A stretch of DNA of 64,000 nucleotides from contig CAZWYF010000002.1 of NCBI GenBank assembly GCA_964637835.1, forward strand, positions 62,001 to 126,000, given 5' to 3'. Origin of the DNA: Glo-17 sp964637835. Lineage in GTDB: Bacteria; Krumholzibacteriota; Krumholzibacteriia; LZORAL124-64-63. Positions 51,724 through 59,434 of this stretch are shown here, one piece after another. Made by a program: the position numbers and the translations under genes. The first letter of the stretch is position 1. Each line of letters starts with the position of its first letter. The notes beneath the pieces were generated by a model. That model was not told the origin of the DNA. It made no database searches and saw nothing but the letters and a program-made list of their open reading frames with translations.

Positions 51724-53814
51724 ATGCTCCCGCACGTCCCGGCACGTCTGCGGCACTCGCTGTACGTGCTCCGCGACCGGATCTCGCCGGACGAGACCAC
51801 CATCATGGTGGCGATCGCGGTGGTGATCGGCGTGCTGGGCGGCTTCGGCGCCATCCTCTTCCGTCACCTGGTGGACTTCTTCCAGGGCTTCGCCATCGGG
51901 TCGGGCGAGCACACCGCGGAGCTGCTCCTCGGGCATCCCTGGTGGCGCAAGCTGCTCCTGCCGGTGGTGGGTGCGCTGATCGTGGGCCCGCTGGTCCACT
52001 ACCTGGCCCGCGAGGCCCGGGGGCACGGCGTGCCCGAGGTGATCAATGCGGCCGTCTTCCGCAACGGCGTCATCCGCCCCATCGTCGCGGCGGTGAAGAT
52101 CACCGCCAGCGCCGTGACCATCGGCTTCGGCGGCTCGGTGGGGCGCGAGGGGCCCATCGTGCAGATCGGCGCCGCGCTGGCCTCCTCGGTGGGACAGGTC
52201 CTGCACTTCTCCCCCCAGCGGTTGCGGACGCTCATCGGCTGCGGCGCGGCGGCCGGCATCGCCGCCACCTTCAACGCCCCCATCGCCGGCACGTTCTTCG
52301 CGCTGGAGATCCTGCTGCGCGACTTCGCCGTGGTCACCTTCAGCCCCATCGTGGTCGCCAGCGTGGTGGCCACCACGGTCAGCCGCCACTACCTCGGCGA
52401 CACGCCCGCCTTCCCGGTCCCTGGCTTCCAGATGAACTCCCCGGTGGAACTGCCGCTGTACCTGCTCATGGGCCTGATCGTGGGCGCGGTGGCCGTGGTC
52501 TACGTGCGCACGCTCTACTTCACCGAGGAGCGCTTCGCGGCGCTGCGCTTCCCCGAGCCGCTCAAGCCGGTCCTGGGGGCCATTCCGCTGGGGCTGCTCT
52601 TCCTCTGGTTCCCGCAGGTCTACGGCGTGGGTTACGGCTCGATGGTCCATGCCCTGGAGGGGAACATGGAGCTGCAGCTGATGGCCCTGCTGGTGGTGGT
52701 CAAGCTGGTGGCGGTCTGCCTGACCCTGGGGTCGGGTTTCTCGGGCGGCATCTTCGCACCGGCGCTCTTCCTCGGCGGCATGACCGGCGGCGCCTGCGGG
52801 GCCCTGTTCGACCTGCTCTGGCCCGGCCTCGAGGTGCCGGTGGGCGCCTTCGCCATGGTGGGCATGGCGGCCATGGTGGGTGCGGCCACCGGCGGGCCGC
52901 TGACGGCCATCATCATCCTCTTCGAGATGACCGGCGAGTACCGGGTGATGCTGCCGCTCATGCTGGCGAGCGTCACCGCCACCCTCGGCTACCGGGCGGT
53001 CCTGCGCGACAGCATCTTCACGCTGAAGTTCACCCGCGAGGGCCGGAGCCTGGATCTCGGCCGCGAGAGCGCCATCCTGCGCCAGTACCACGTGGACGAC
53101 GTCATGGACGCCAACCCGGTGACCGTGACCCGCGACACGCCCTACGAGCGCATCCTCGAGCTCTTCCTCGCGAGCAACGACGAGCACTACTACGTGGTCG
53201 ACGCGGACGGCCATCTGGCCGGCCGCATCACCATCCATGACGTCAAGGACATCCTGCACGAGGAGAGCCTGGGCCAGGTGCTCATCGCCGCCGACCTCGC
53301 CGAGCCGGTTCCGGCGACCGTCCACCGTGCCGACACCCTCGAGGACTGCCTCCTGCGTCTCGGCGACCGCGACAGCAGCGATCTGCCCGTGCTCGCCTCT
53401 GGCGAGCGACCCGTCCTCGTGGGCGTCATCACCCGCCGGGCCATCTTCGAGGTCTACAACCGCGAGGTGCTGCACCAGGAGGACATGGGCATCAAGCTGG
53501 TCCACGGCGAGGCGCGCCTGCGCGACTGCGTGGACCTGCCCGAGGCCTACCGGGTCCAGGTGCTGATCCCGCCGAGCAGCTGGCTGGGCGTCACCCTGCG
53601 CGACCTCGAGCTGCGCCCGCGTCACGGCATCACCGTCCTGGCGGTCAAGCACCGGCGGCTGCTCGGCGGCAGCGAGAACGAGCTGCCCCGGCCGGATCGC
53701 CCCCTGGAACCCGGTGATCGGCTGATCATCGTCGGCCGCGCCGACGATCTCGAGCGCCTGCTCGAGGACACTCGCCGCGGCGGTGGCTGGCCGCCGGCGG
53801 CGGCGGCGGACTGA
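51724..53814 (+). CDS. CLC-family chloride channel/antiporter with CBS pair and TrkA_C domain
   Basis: A 696-residue membrane protein. The CLC core (about 25-430) has the three selectivity segments: RGHGVPE (GSGIP position, with His for the usual Ser), GSVGREGP with the gating Glu, and GGIFAPAL. Two CBS domains (about 455-580) and a TrkA C-terminal domain (about 600-685) form a large cytosolic nucleotide- or ligand-sensing part. Such proteins move Cl- or F- often in exchange for protons. The ATG follows GAGG at seven bases; the upstream in-frame extension reads as GC-rich spacer. Confidence 0.92.
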   Translation: MLPHVPARLRHSLYVLRDRISPDETTIMVAIAVVIGVLGGFGAILFRHLVDFFQGFAIGSGEHTAELLLGHPWWRKLLLPVVGALIVGPLVHYLAREARGHGVPEVINAAVFRNGVIRPIVAAVKITASAVTIGFGGSVGREGPIVQIGAALASSVGQVLHFSPQRLRTLIGCGAAAGIAATFNAPIAGTFFALEILLRDFAVVTFSPIVVASVVATTVSRHYLGDTPAFPVPGFQMNSPVELPLYLLMGLIVGAVAVVYVRTLYFTEERFAALRFPEPLKPVLGAIPLGLLFLWFPQVYGVGYGSMVHALEGNMELQLMALLVVVKLVAVCLTLGSGFSGGIFAPALFLGGMTGGACGALFDLLWPGLEVPVGAFAMVGMAAMVGAATGGPLTAIIILFEMTGEYRVMLPLMLASVTATLGYRAVLRDSIFTLKFTREGRSLDLGRESAILRQYHVDDVMDANPVTVTRDTPYERILELFLASNDEHYYVVDADGHLAGRITIHDVKDILHEESLGQVLIAADLAEPVPATVHRADTLEDCLLRLGDRDSSDLPVLASGERPVLVGVITRRAIFEVYNREVLHQEDMGIKLVHGEARLRDCVDLPEAYRVQVLIPPSSWLGVTLRDLELRPRHGITVLAVKHRRLLGGSENELPRPDRPLEPGDRLIIVGRADDLERLLEDTRRGGGWPPAAAAD

Positions 53815-53907
53815 GCCCGACCGGCGCGTGCGCAGCGGGCGCTTCGTTGTTACCGTGCCTGCCAGCGTCCGCCGGGCCGGTCCGGCGGCGGAACCGGGAC
53901 GGGACCC

Positions 53908-54570
53908 TTGAGCGCAGCCGGCTACCACTGCCATGAGCGTCCGCAGATGCGCCGCTACGTGCCCGCCGGCGCGCGCGCGCTGCTGGACGTCGGCTGCGGC
54001 GACGGCGCCTTCGCCGCCGGCCTGAGGGCCGATCGCGAGGGGCCGGGCGACCCGCTGGAGATCTGGGGCCTGGAGCTGGATCCCGACGCGGCGCAGCGCG
54101 CCCGGCAGCACCTGCAGCGCGTGCTCGTGGGGCCGGCCCAGACCACGGTCACCGCGCTGCCCGCCGCCCACTTCGACTGCGTGGTGCTCAACGACGTGCT
54201 CGAGCACATGGCCTGGCCGGAGGAATTCCTGCGGTCTTTGCACCGGGTCCTGCGCCCGGGCGCCTGCCTGGTGGCCAGCATCCCCAACGTCCGCTACTTC
54301 CCCAACCTCTGGGGCCTGCTGGTCCGGTCCGACTGGGAATACCGCGACGAGGGCATCCTCGATCGCACGCACCTGCGCTTCTTCACCCGCGACAGCATGC
54401 GCGGCCTCTTCGTCCGCAGCGGCTTCCGGCTCCAGCGGCAGGAGGGGATCAATCCCACCGGGTCCTGGCGCTTCCGGGTCGCCAACCTCCTCAGCCTCGG
54501 GCGCCTGGCCGACACCCGCTTCCTGCAGTACGCCTGCGTGGCCGAGCCCTCGCCGGAGCACCGCTCGTGA
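53908..54570 (+). CDS. class I SAM-dependent methyltransferase
   Basis: A 220-residue methyltransferase. Motif I ALLDVGCGDGAFA binds SAM, the acidic end of strand 2 is LELDPDA, motif IV is VVLNDVLEHM, and HRVLRPGACLVASIPN follows. The closing segment DEGILDRTHLRFF is typical of sugar- or glycan-associated methyltransferases. TTG at 53908 gives the expected YHCHERPQM start; an ATG 39 bases later is the alternative. The stop overlaps the deacetylase start, so the pair probably modifies one polysaccharide. Confidence 0.85.
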   Translation: MSAAGYHCHERPQMRRYVPAGARALLDVGCGDGAFAAGLRADREGPGDPLEIWGLELDPDAAQRARQHLQRVLVGPAQTTVTALPAAHFDCVVLNDVLEHMAWPEEFLRSLHRVLRPGACLVASIPNVRYFPNLWGLLVRSDWEYRDEGILDRTHLRFFTRDSMRGLFVRSGFRLQRQEGINPTGSWRFRVANLLSLGRLADTRFLQYACVAEPSPEHRS

Positions 54571-55490
54571 GCGCGACACCCGACATCCTGACCATCGACG
54601 TGGAGGAGTGGTTCCACGGGCACAATTACCTGACGCAGGTGCCGCCGGACGCCTGGGACCGGCAGGAGGAACGGGTGGTGGCCAACACCGATCGGGTCCT
54701 CGACCTCCTCGCGCGCCACGGGGTCCGGGCCACCTTCTTCGTGCTCGGCTGGACGGCGTCGCGGCATCCGGACCTGGTCCGTCGCATCGCCGCGGCCGGC
54801 CACGAGATCGGCTGCCACTCCTTCGGCCACCCCGTGGTCTGCGAGCAGGATGAGACCGCCTTCCTCGCCGACCTCGACCGGGCCCTCGCCGCCCTGGCCG
54901 ACTGCGGGGTCACGCCGGCCGGCTACCGGGCGCCGAGCTTCACCATCACGCCGCCGGTCCACCACTACCTGCATCACCTGCAGGCGCGCGGCTTCGCCTA
55001 CGACTGCTCCCTCTTTCCGGTGCGCCACCCCCGTTACGGCCAGCCCGACTCGCCACGCTACCCGTTCCTGCTGGCCCCCGCGGGCGCGGGGGGCCGTCTC
55101 GCCGATCCCGACCGCACCCTCGCCGTGGTCCCCATGCCCACCTGGCGCGTCCTGGGCGTCAACGTGCCCTTCAGCGGCGGCGGCTACCTGCGCCTGTTGC
55201 CTCGCTGGGCCTACCGGCTGGTCCGCGCCGGCGCCAGCCGTCAGGGTCTGCCCTGCATCATCTACCTGCACCCCTGGGAGTTCGATACCTACCGCCCCGT
55301 CACCGGCCAGAGCCGCCTGCAGCGGTGGCGCAGCCAGGGTGGCCAGGACACGGTGATCGCCAAGCTGGACGACCTCCTGCGCCGGGGTCGGTTCATCACC
55401 CTCGGCGAGTACGTGACGTCCCTGCGCCGCGGCGGCCTGCCCGTCCGGGAGCTGCCCCTCGGGCCCGCCGCGGTCGTCGCGGGCGCCTGA
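54567..55490 (+). CDS. polysaccharide deacetylase (PEP-CTERM/XrtA-type)
   Basis: A 307-residue NodB-homology enzyme. LTIDVEEWFHGH carries the catalytic Asp and the motif typical of the exosortase-associated subgroup; metal His residues are in GCHSFGHPV; GYRAPSF is motif 3, and YLHPWEFD holds the C-terminal catalytic His. It removes acetyl groups from N-acetylhexosamine polymers of exopolysaccharide. The GTG start overlaps the methyltransferase stop (GTGA). No exosortase or glycosyltransferase genes are visible in the window. Confidence 0.9.
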   Translation: MSATPDILTIDVEEWFHGHNYLTQVPPDAWDRQEERVVANTDRVLDLLARHGVRATFFVLGWTASRHPDLVRRIAAAGHEIGCHSFGHPVVCEQDETAFLADLDRALAALADCGVTPAGYRAPSFTITPPVHHYLHHLQARGFAYDCSLFPVRHPRYGQPDSPRYPFLLAPAGAGGRLADPDRTLAVVPMPTWRVLGVNVPFSGGGYLRLLPRWAYRLVRAGASRQGLPCIIYLHPWEFDTYRPVTGQSRLQRWRSQGGQDTVIAKLDDLLRRGRFITLGEYVTSLRRGGLPVRELPLGPAAVVAGA

Positions 55491-55511
55491 TCGACCTCTC
55501 GTCCAGATTTC

Positions 55512-55544
55512 TTTGCAACCTTCCCGGTGCGATCCGTATCTTCA
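55512..55544 (+). promoter_or_regulatory. FCB-type promoter of the large secreted-protein gene
   Basis: TTTG at 55512-55515, 21 bases, TATCTTCA at 55537-55544, close to the TTTG/TAnnTTTG pattern. As sigma-70 it reads TTGCAA-N18-TATCTT. It lies 52 bases before the ATG. Confidence 0.5.
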
Positions 55545-55595
55545 GATACCCCCCGCGTTGACCATGAACTCCCTGACCGCTTCAGGAGGGACATC

Positions 55596-58500
55596 ATGGC
55601 GCGCAAGCTCTTGATCGGATGGACCCTGGCGACCCTCGCGCTGGCCGGTGCCGCGGTTGCCGACGACGGAATCATGCCGGACCAGTTGCTGGACCGGCTC
55701 ACGGCCCGCTCCATGGCCCATCAGGGCCAGGTGGCCGCCACGACCGACCTGGCCAGGGCGTCGGGCGACACCATCTACCTGCTCGGTGGCCCCGACCGCC
55801 TCGACGGCCGCTTCGAGGACGCCAACGGCCAGCCGGACTGGCACGACTGGATCACGGTGGACTTCACCGACGCCGGCATGGACAATGCCTGGCACGTCCA
55901 GGACCAGTACGTCCTCTCGGGCAGCCACTCCATGATCTGCGCCGCGGACATCCCCCAGCCCGATGGCTCGGTCTGGGGCTACGGCAACAACTGGCGCATG
56001 ACCCTGCTGCAGTCCCACACCGTGGACGACCCCTCCCAGACCAGCACCCTGCGCATCACCGGTACCCTGCGCGTGGACACCGAGCCGCAGTACGACTACG
56101 TCTACCTCCAGGTCCAGAAGGCGGGTACCTGGGTGGACATCGACGCCGAGGCCGTCTGGGACGGCGTCCAGGACGTCGGCTTCGACTTCTCCACCAGCTT
56201 CCGAGCCGGCGATTACTCCGGCTCGGGCGACGATGAGATCCGCATCCGCTTCTACTTCGCGTCCGACAGCATGGCCTCCGATCAGGACGGGGATTACGAC
56301 TCCGACGGCGCCTGCCTGCTGGACGACATCACCGTGGCGATCGACGGCGCGGTGGTCGCCTTCGACGATTTCGAGGACGGCACCAGCGGCAACTGGGTCG
56401 GCGAGGTGCTGCCGGGCGCCGGCGATTTCGCGGCGCTCTACGGCAATCTCCAGGACCTCGATCCCTGCCGGAGCAACAGCTCCATCCAGGTGGCGTTCGT
56501 CGATAACGGCATCGTGGTCCCCGGTACCGGTGGCACGCCGTGCATCACCTGGTGCTACGGCCCCGAGGGCTACATCGTCAACAACACCGGCGGCCTGCTC
56601 GGCCCCGAGAACCACGTGGAGAACGGCATCGTCTCGCCACCGCTGCGGTGGCAGGAAGGCCATGACGCGGCCGAGTTGGCGCTGAGCCTCTTCGTGCACG
56701 AGCCCATGCACTCGACCTCCGGCGGCACCATGTTCATCTGGTGGGTGCGCAGCACCACCGCCGACGACCCGGCCATGCTCGAGCATGCCGAGTGGACCAG
56801 CAACTACACCCTCTGGTACGGCTCGCCCATCTACGTCAACCATGCGGCGGATCTGACCAGCCATCTCGAGCCCGGCCGCAAGTGGTTCCAGGTGCGGCTG
56901 GAGGTCTGGGAGGCCGGCTGGATCTTCGGCGTCGAGGGTTCCGACGGTACGCCGCACCCCTACCTCGACAACGTGCGGATCCGCAGCTATCCCTCGGGCG
57001 GCCCCGCCATCTCGCACAACGAGCTCTTCCTGGCCCAGTCCAGCTTCCCCGAGCACGGCGACATCGACTTCGGCAACCTCGGGGGCAACTCCATCCGTTT
57101 CGACGCCGCGCGCAACATCAGTCCCACCGCCCACCTGCGGAACGACCCCGGCGACTCCCTCTGGGTGGACGTGGTCCCGGTGCGCGAGGGCTCGACGCTG
57201 CCCCAGCTCCCGCAGATGGTGGTGCGCATGAAGGCCAACCCGCTGTTCGACGACGTGCGGGCGCTACCGCCAGGCTTCAGCCAGGACGGCGAGGTCATCA
57301 CCGGCACGGTGGTCGGCGACTCGACCTACAACGGCAACACCGGCGAGCTGGTGGCCGACCGCTACAACTTCGACCTGCCGGACACCGGCTTCTTCTACCC
57401 CGGCGACGTGATCCACTACTACTTCGAGGCCTGGGACGACCGGAACGGCGACATCGGCCACACCATGCTCCCGGCCGACACCACCGGCTTCGCCAGCTTC
57501 GCGCACGACCTCGGCTACCCCAGCGACTTCATCTGCCGGGGCCTGCCCACGCTGTTCAGCGATGCCCCCGGCGATCAGCCGAAGATCCTGCTGTGGAACG
57601 ACTTCGCGGACTACGGCGGCGAGAACGAGTGGTACCATGCGCTGTCCGGCGCTGGCCTCGTCGAGGGCGTGGACTACGACATCTACTACACCATCTCGCC
57701 GGACGCGGGCGAGGGGAACGGCCTCGGCGGCCGCGCCACCAGCGCCGTGCTCGACGGCTACGACATCCTGCTCTACACCAGCGGCACGCTGTTCGTCTAC
57801 ACGCTGGGCGACGGCGATTTCGCGACCGATCCCTCCCAGGACATCCAGTTGCTCAACGCCTGGTTCGCCCGCGGGGGCAAGAAGGCGTTGTTCACCGGCG
57901 ACGATCTGGTGAACGACCTGATGGACGGCGGTTCGCTCGGCCAGGCGCTCGTCAACAACTACCTGGGCGTCCAGTTCTTCGACAACTCGCTCGTCGACTA
58001 CATCGGCCGCCAGACCGCGCCCACGGTGCGCACCTACTCCGGCAACGGCTTCCTGCCCAGCGTGGGCACCTGGATCGCGTATGGCGGCTGCCTCGGCATC
58101 AACACCTTCGACGCGGTGCAGACGGTGGGTTCGGCGCAGAGCCTCGCCGAGTTCACCGACGCCAACGGCAACGGCGGCGTGTACCCCTACACCGCCGCGG
58201 TCTACAACTACAACGAGACCACCGACACCGAGGTGATCTACCTGCCCTACGACTTCATGTTCGTCTACAATGCGCCCGGCTACGTGCCGCCCGGGGGCCT
58301 GGAGGGGCTGCCCGCCCGTGCGGTCATGCTGCGCGACATCCTCAATGCCTTCGGCCAGCAGCTCGACGGCCCCATCGGCGTGGAGGACACGCCGGCCGTG
58401 CAGGCCGTGGATGTCATGGCCTATCCCAATCCCTTCAACCCGCAGACCACCCTGGCGCTCAGCCTGCCGCGCGCCGGTCACGTGAGCGTGAAGATCTTCA

Positions 58501-58676
58501 ACGTGCGGGGCGAACTGGTCCGCACGTTGCAGGACGGAGCGCTGACCGCTGGCCGACACGAGCTGCGCTGGGACGGCCGCGACACCGACGGGTCGCGGCA
58601 GGCCTCCGGCGTCTACTTCGCCGAGACCCGCGCCCTCGGACAGACCGAGGTCACGCGCATGGCCATGATCAAGTAA
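55596..58676 (+). CDS. large secreted protein of unknown function with FlgD-like sorting domain
   Basis: A 1026-residue exported protein. Signal peptide 1-22 (AGAAVADDG). It is built of beta-sandwich regions (about 70-300 and 320-480; Trp/Gly-rich, with acidic runs such as DQDGDYDSDGA and DDFEDG). Next comes an Ig-like region and a segment about 660-920 (KILLWNDFADYGGENEWYHA, LDGYDILLYTSG, GGKKALFTGDDLV) resembling a flavodoxin- or ThuA-like alpha/beta domain without visible catalytic residues. The C-terminus is the FlgD-like domain (NPFNPQTTLAL to VTRMAMIK). Function cannot be named; surface display is likely. ATG follows CAGGAGGG. Confidence 0.85.
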   Translation: MARKLLIGWTLATLALAGAAVADDGIMPDQLLDRLTARSMAHQGQVAATTDLARASGDTIYLLGGPDRLDGRFEDANGQPDWHDWITVDFTDAGMDNAWHVQDQYVLSGSHSMICAADIPQPDGSVWGYGNNWRMTLLQSHTVDDPSQTSTLRITGTLRVDTEPQYDYVYLQVQKAGTWVDIDAEAVWDGVQDVGFDFSTSFRAGDYSGSGDDEIRIRFYFASDSMASDQDGDYDSDGACLLDDITVAIDGAVVAFDDFEDGTSGNWVGEVLPGAGDFAALYGNLQDLDPCRSNSSIQVAFVDNGIVVPGTGGTPCITWCYGPEGYIVNNTGGLLGPENHVENGIVSPPLRWQEGHDAAELALSLFVHEPMHSTSGGTMFIWWVRSTTADDPAMLEHAEWTSNYTLWYGSPIYVNHAADLTSHLEPGRKWFQVRLEVWEAGWIFGVEGSDGTPHPYLDNVRIRSYPSGGPAISHNELFLAQSSFPEHGDIDFGNLGGNSIRFDAARNISPTAHLRNDPGDSLWVDVVPVREGSTLPQLPQMVVRMKANPLFDDVRALPPGFSQDGEVITGTVVGDSTYNGNTGELVADRYNFDLPDTGFFYPGDVIHYYFEAWDDRNGDIGHTMLPADTTGFASFAHDLGYPSDFICRGLPTLFSDAPGDQPKILLWNDFADYGGENEWYHALSGAGLVEGVDYDIYYTISPDAGEGNGLGGRATSAVLDGYDILLYTSGTLFVYTLGDGDFATDPSQDIQLLNAWFARGGKKALFTGDDLVNDLMDGGSLGQALVNNYLGVQFFDNSLVDYIGRQTAPTVRTYSGNGFLPSVGTWIAYGGCLGINTFDAVQTVGSAQSLAEFTDANGNGGVYPYTAAVYNYNETTDTEVIYLPYDFMFVYNAPGYVPPGGLEGLPARAVMLRDILNAFGQQLDGPIGVEDTPAVQAVDVMAYPNPFNPQTTLALSLPRAGHVSVKIFNVRGELVRTLQDGALTAGRHELRWDGRDTDGSRQASGVYFAETRALGQTEVTRMAMIK

Positions 58677-58703
58677 CGTCCGCCAGCGGACGCCGTCCCC
58701 CGA

Positions 58704-58732
58704 GGGCCCCGGGTCGTCGCGACCCGGGGCCC
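58704..58732 (+). terminator. strong hairpin after the 1026-residue protein gene
   Basis: A perfect 13-bp stem (58704-58716 with 58720-58732) and a three-base loop TCG, 27 bases past the stop codon. Confidence 0.7.
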
Positions 58733-58761
58733 GGTTCATGGAGCGGGCCGGGGCGCCCGGC

Positions 58762-58797
58762 GAGGCTGGCGAGCCGGGCGAGGCTGGCGAGCCGGGC
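58762..58797. repeat. 18-bp tandem repeat, two copies
   Basis: GAGGCTGGCGAGCCGGGC occurs twice in a row, just after the hairpin and start of the spacer. An open frame across it reads collagen-like (GxP repeats) but is not supported as a gene. Confidence 0.7.
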
Positions 58798-59076
58798 GGC
58801 GATGACCATGGCGGGGGGCCGAGGTCGGCCGGCACGGAAGACCTGGCGGGAGGAGATCCGGGGGGAAGAGATCCGGTGGGGGGTGTTCCGTCGGTGGTGA
58901 GCCAGGCTGGCGCCTGGAGGAGGTCGAGTCTCGTGGCCGCGAGGGTCGATCCGTCCTCCGAGGCGCTTCACCCGGTCGCAGAAGCGATCCGTTCTGTTCT
59001 GATTGTTCGCCACCCGGGACGTTGCAAGCGGAGTGCCCGTTGCGAGTCGCCGTTCAATATTCTCAAGTCGTTCAAA

Positions 59077-59090
59077 TACAATGACATGTG
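59077..59090 (+). promoter_or_regulatory. promoter-like element TACAATGACATGTG
   Basis: A -10-like TACAAT followed by GACATGTG, in an AT-rich island. Twelve of 14 bases match the element at 59179. A weak -35 (TTCAAT) lies 18 bases upstream. A hairpin follows at 59126. Confidence 0.4.
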
Positions 59091-59125
59091 GCTGCACCGG
59101 CCGCCACCTCGCGCCGCGGGGACGC

Positions 59126-59152
59126 GGGGGTGTCAACGCCGTTGATACCCCC
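59126..59152 (+). terminator. hairpin after first promoter-like element
   Basis: A 12-pair RNA stem (GGGGGTGTCAAC with GTTGATACCCCC, one G-U pair) and loop GCC. If 59077 is a promoter, the transcript ending here would be about 65 nt. Confidence 0.5.
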
Positions 59153-59175
59153 GGGGCTGAGCTTGTAACCTGCAG

Positions 59176-59192
59176 TGATATAATAACATGTG
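59176..59192 (+). promoter_or_regulatory. extended -10 promoter, TGATATAATAACATGTG
   Basis: A perfect extended -10 (TG-A-TATAAT), the best -10 hexamer in the window, followed by AACATGTG as at 59077. No clear -35. It faces galT, 243 bases downstream, or a structured RNA ending at 59294. Confidence 0.55.
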
Positions 59193-59268
59193 CGATAAAC
59201 AAAGTTTCTGCCCGGAGGCCGCCCGCTGGAACCCGTTGCGAGAACGCTGATTCCAGGGCCGGCACGGC

Positions 59269-59294
59269 GACGGGGCCCCCCGGGGGGCCCCGTC
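59269..59294 (+). terminator. perfect 26-bp palindrome/hairpin in galT leader
   Basis: GACG4C6 followed directly by its complement. It lies about 75 bases past the second promoter-like element; a CTGGAA/TTCCAG pairing (59226-59256) lies between. It could terminate a short RNA or attenuate galT. Confidence 0.5.
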
Positions 59295-59366
59295 CGCTCG
59301 CTGTCCGCTCGTTCCCTGGGATCCGGCCGCGGGGGAAAAGCCGGTGGCGGTCGCGGATCCGGCTTG

Positions 59367-59375
59367 TGTTACACT
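59367..59375 (+). promoter_or_regulatory. possible galT promoter, TGTTACACT
   Basis: An extended -10-like TG-T-TACACT, 60 bases before the galT GTG. No -35 match. Confidence 0.3.
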
Positions 59376-59434
59376 CGCCGGCCGTGTTTGTTCCAGCCGG
59401 TCTTCCGTCGCCCGTCCTCCGGGGAGATGCTGCC

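Larger units (their letters stand above)
58677..59434. other. gene-free 758-bp intergenic region
   Basis: No convincing gene on either strand. It holds a terminator (58704), an 18-bp tandem repeat (58762), two AT-rich promoter-like elements (59077 and 59176) each followed by a strong hairpin (59126 and 59269), and a third promoter-like site (59367) near galT. The AT-rich islands around 59050-59095 and 59160-59215 stand out against the GC-rich surroundings. The arrangement could mean small RNAs or a structured galT leader. Confidence 0.6.

Noticed and set aside
51565..54579. 1004-codon minus-strand frame opposite the CLC and methyltransferase genes
   Set aside because: Same shadow pattern (His/Asp/Val-rich), while the plus strand has clear family motifs.
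58965..59087. 40-codon minus-strand frame starting MSLYLNDLRILNG
   Set aside because: Short, no ribosome site, and crosses the putative promoter element; kept only as part of the intergenic description.
58738..59145. collagen-like frame (GEAGEPGEAGEPGG) in the intergenic region
   Set aside because: It starts within the tail of the terminator and reads across the tandem repeat and the AT-rich island; no ribosome site and codon use unlike the neighbours.
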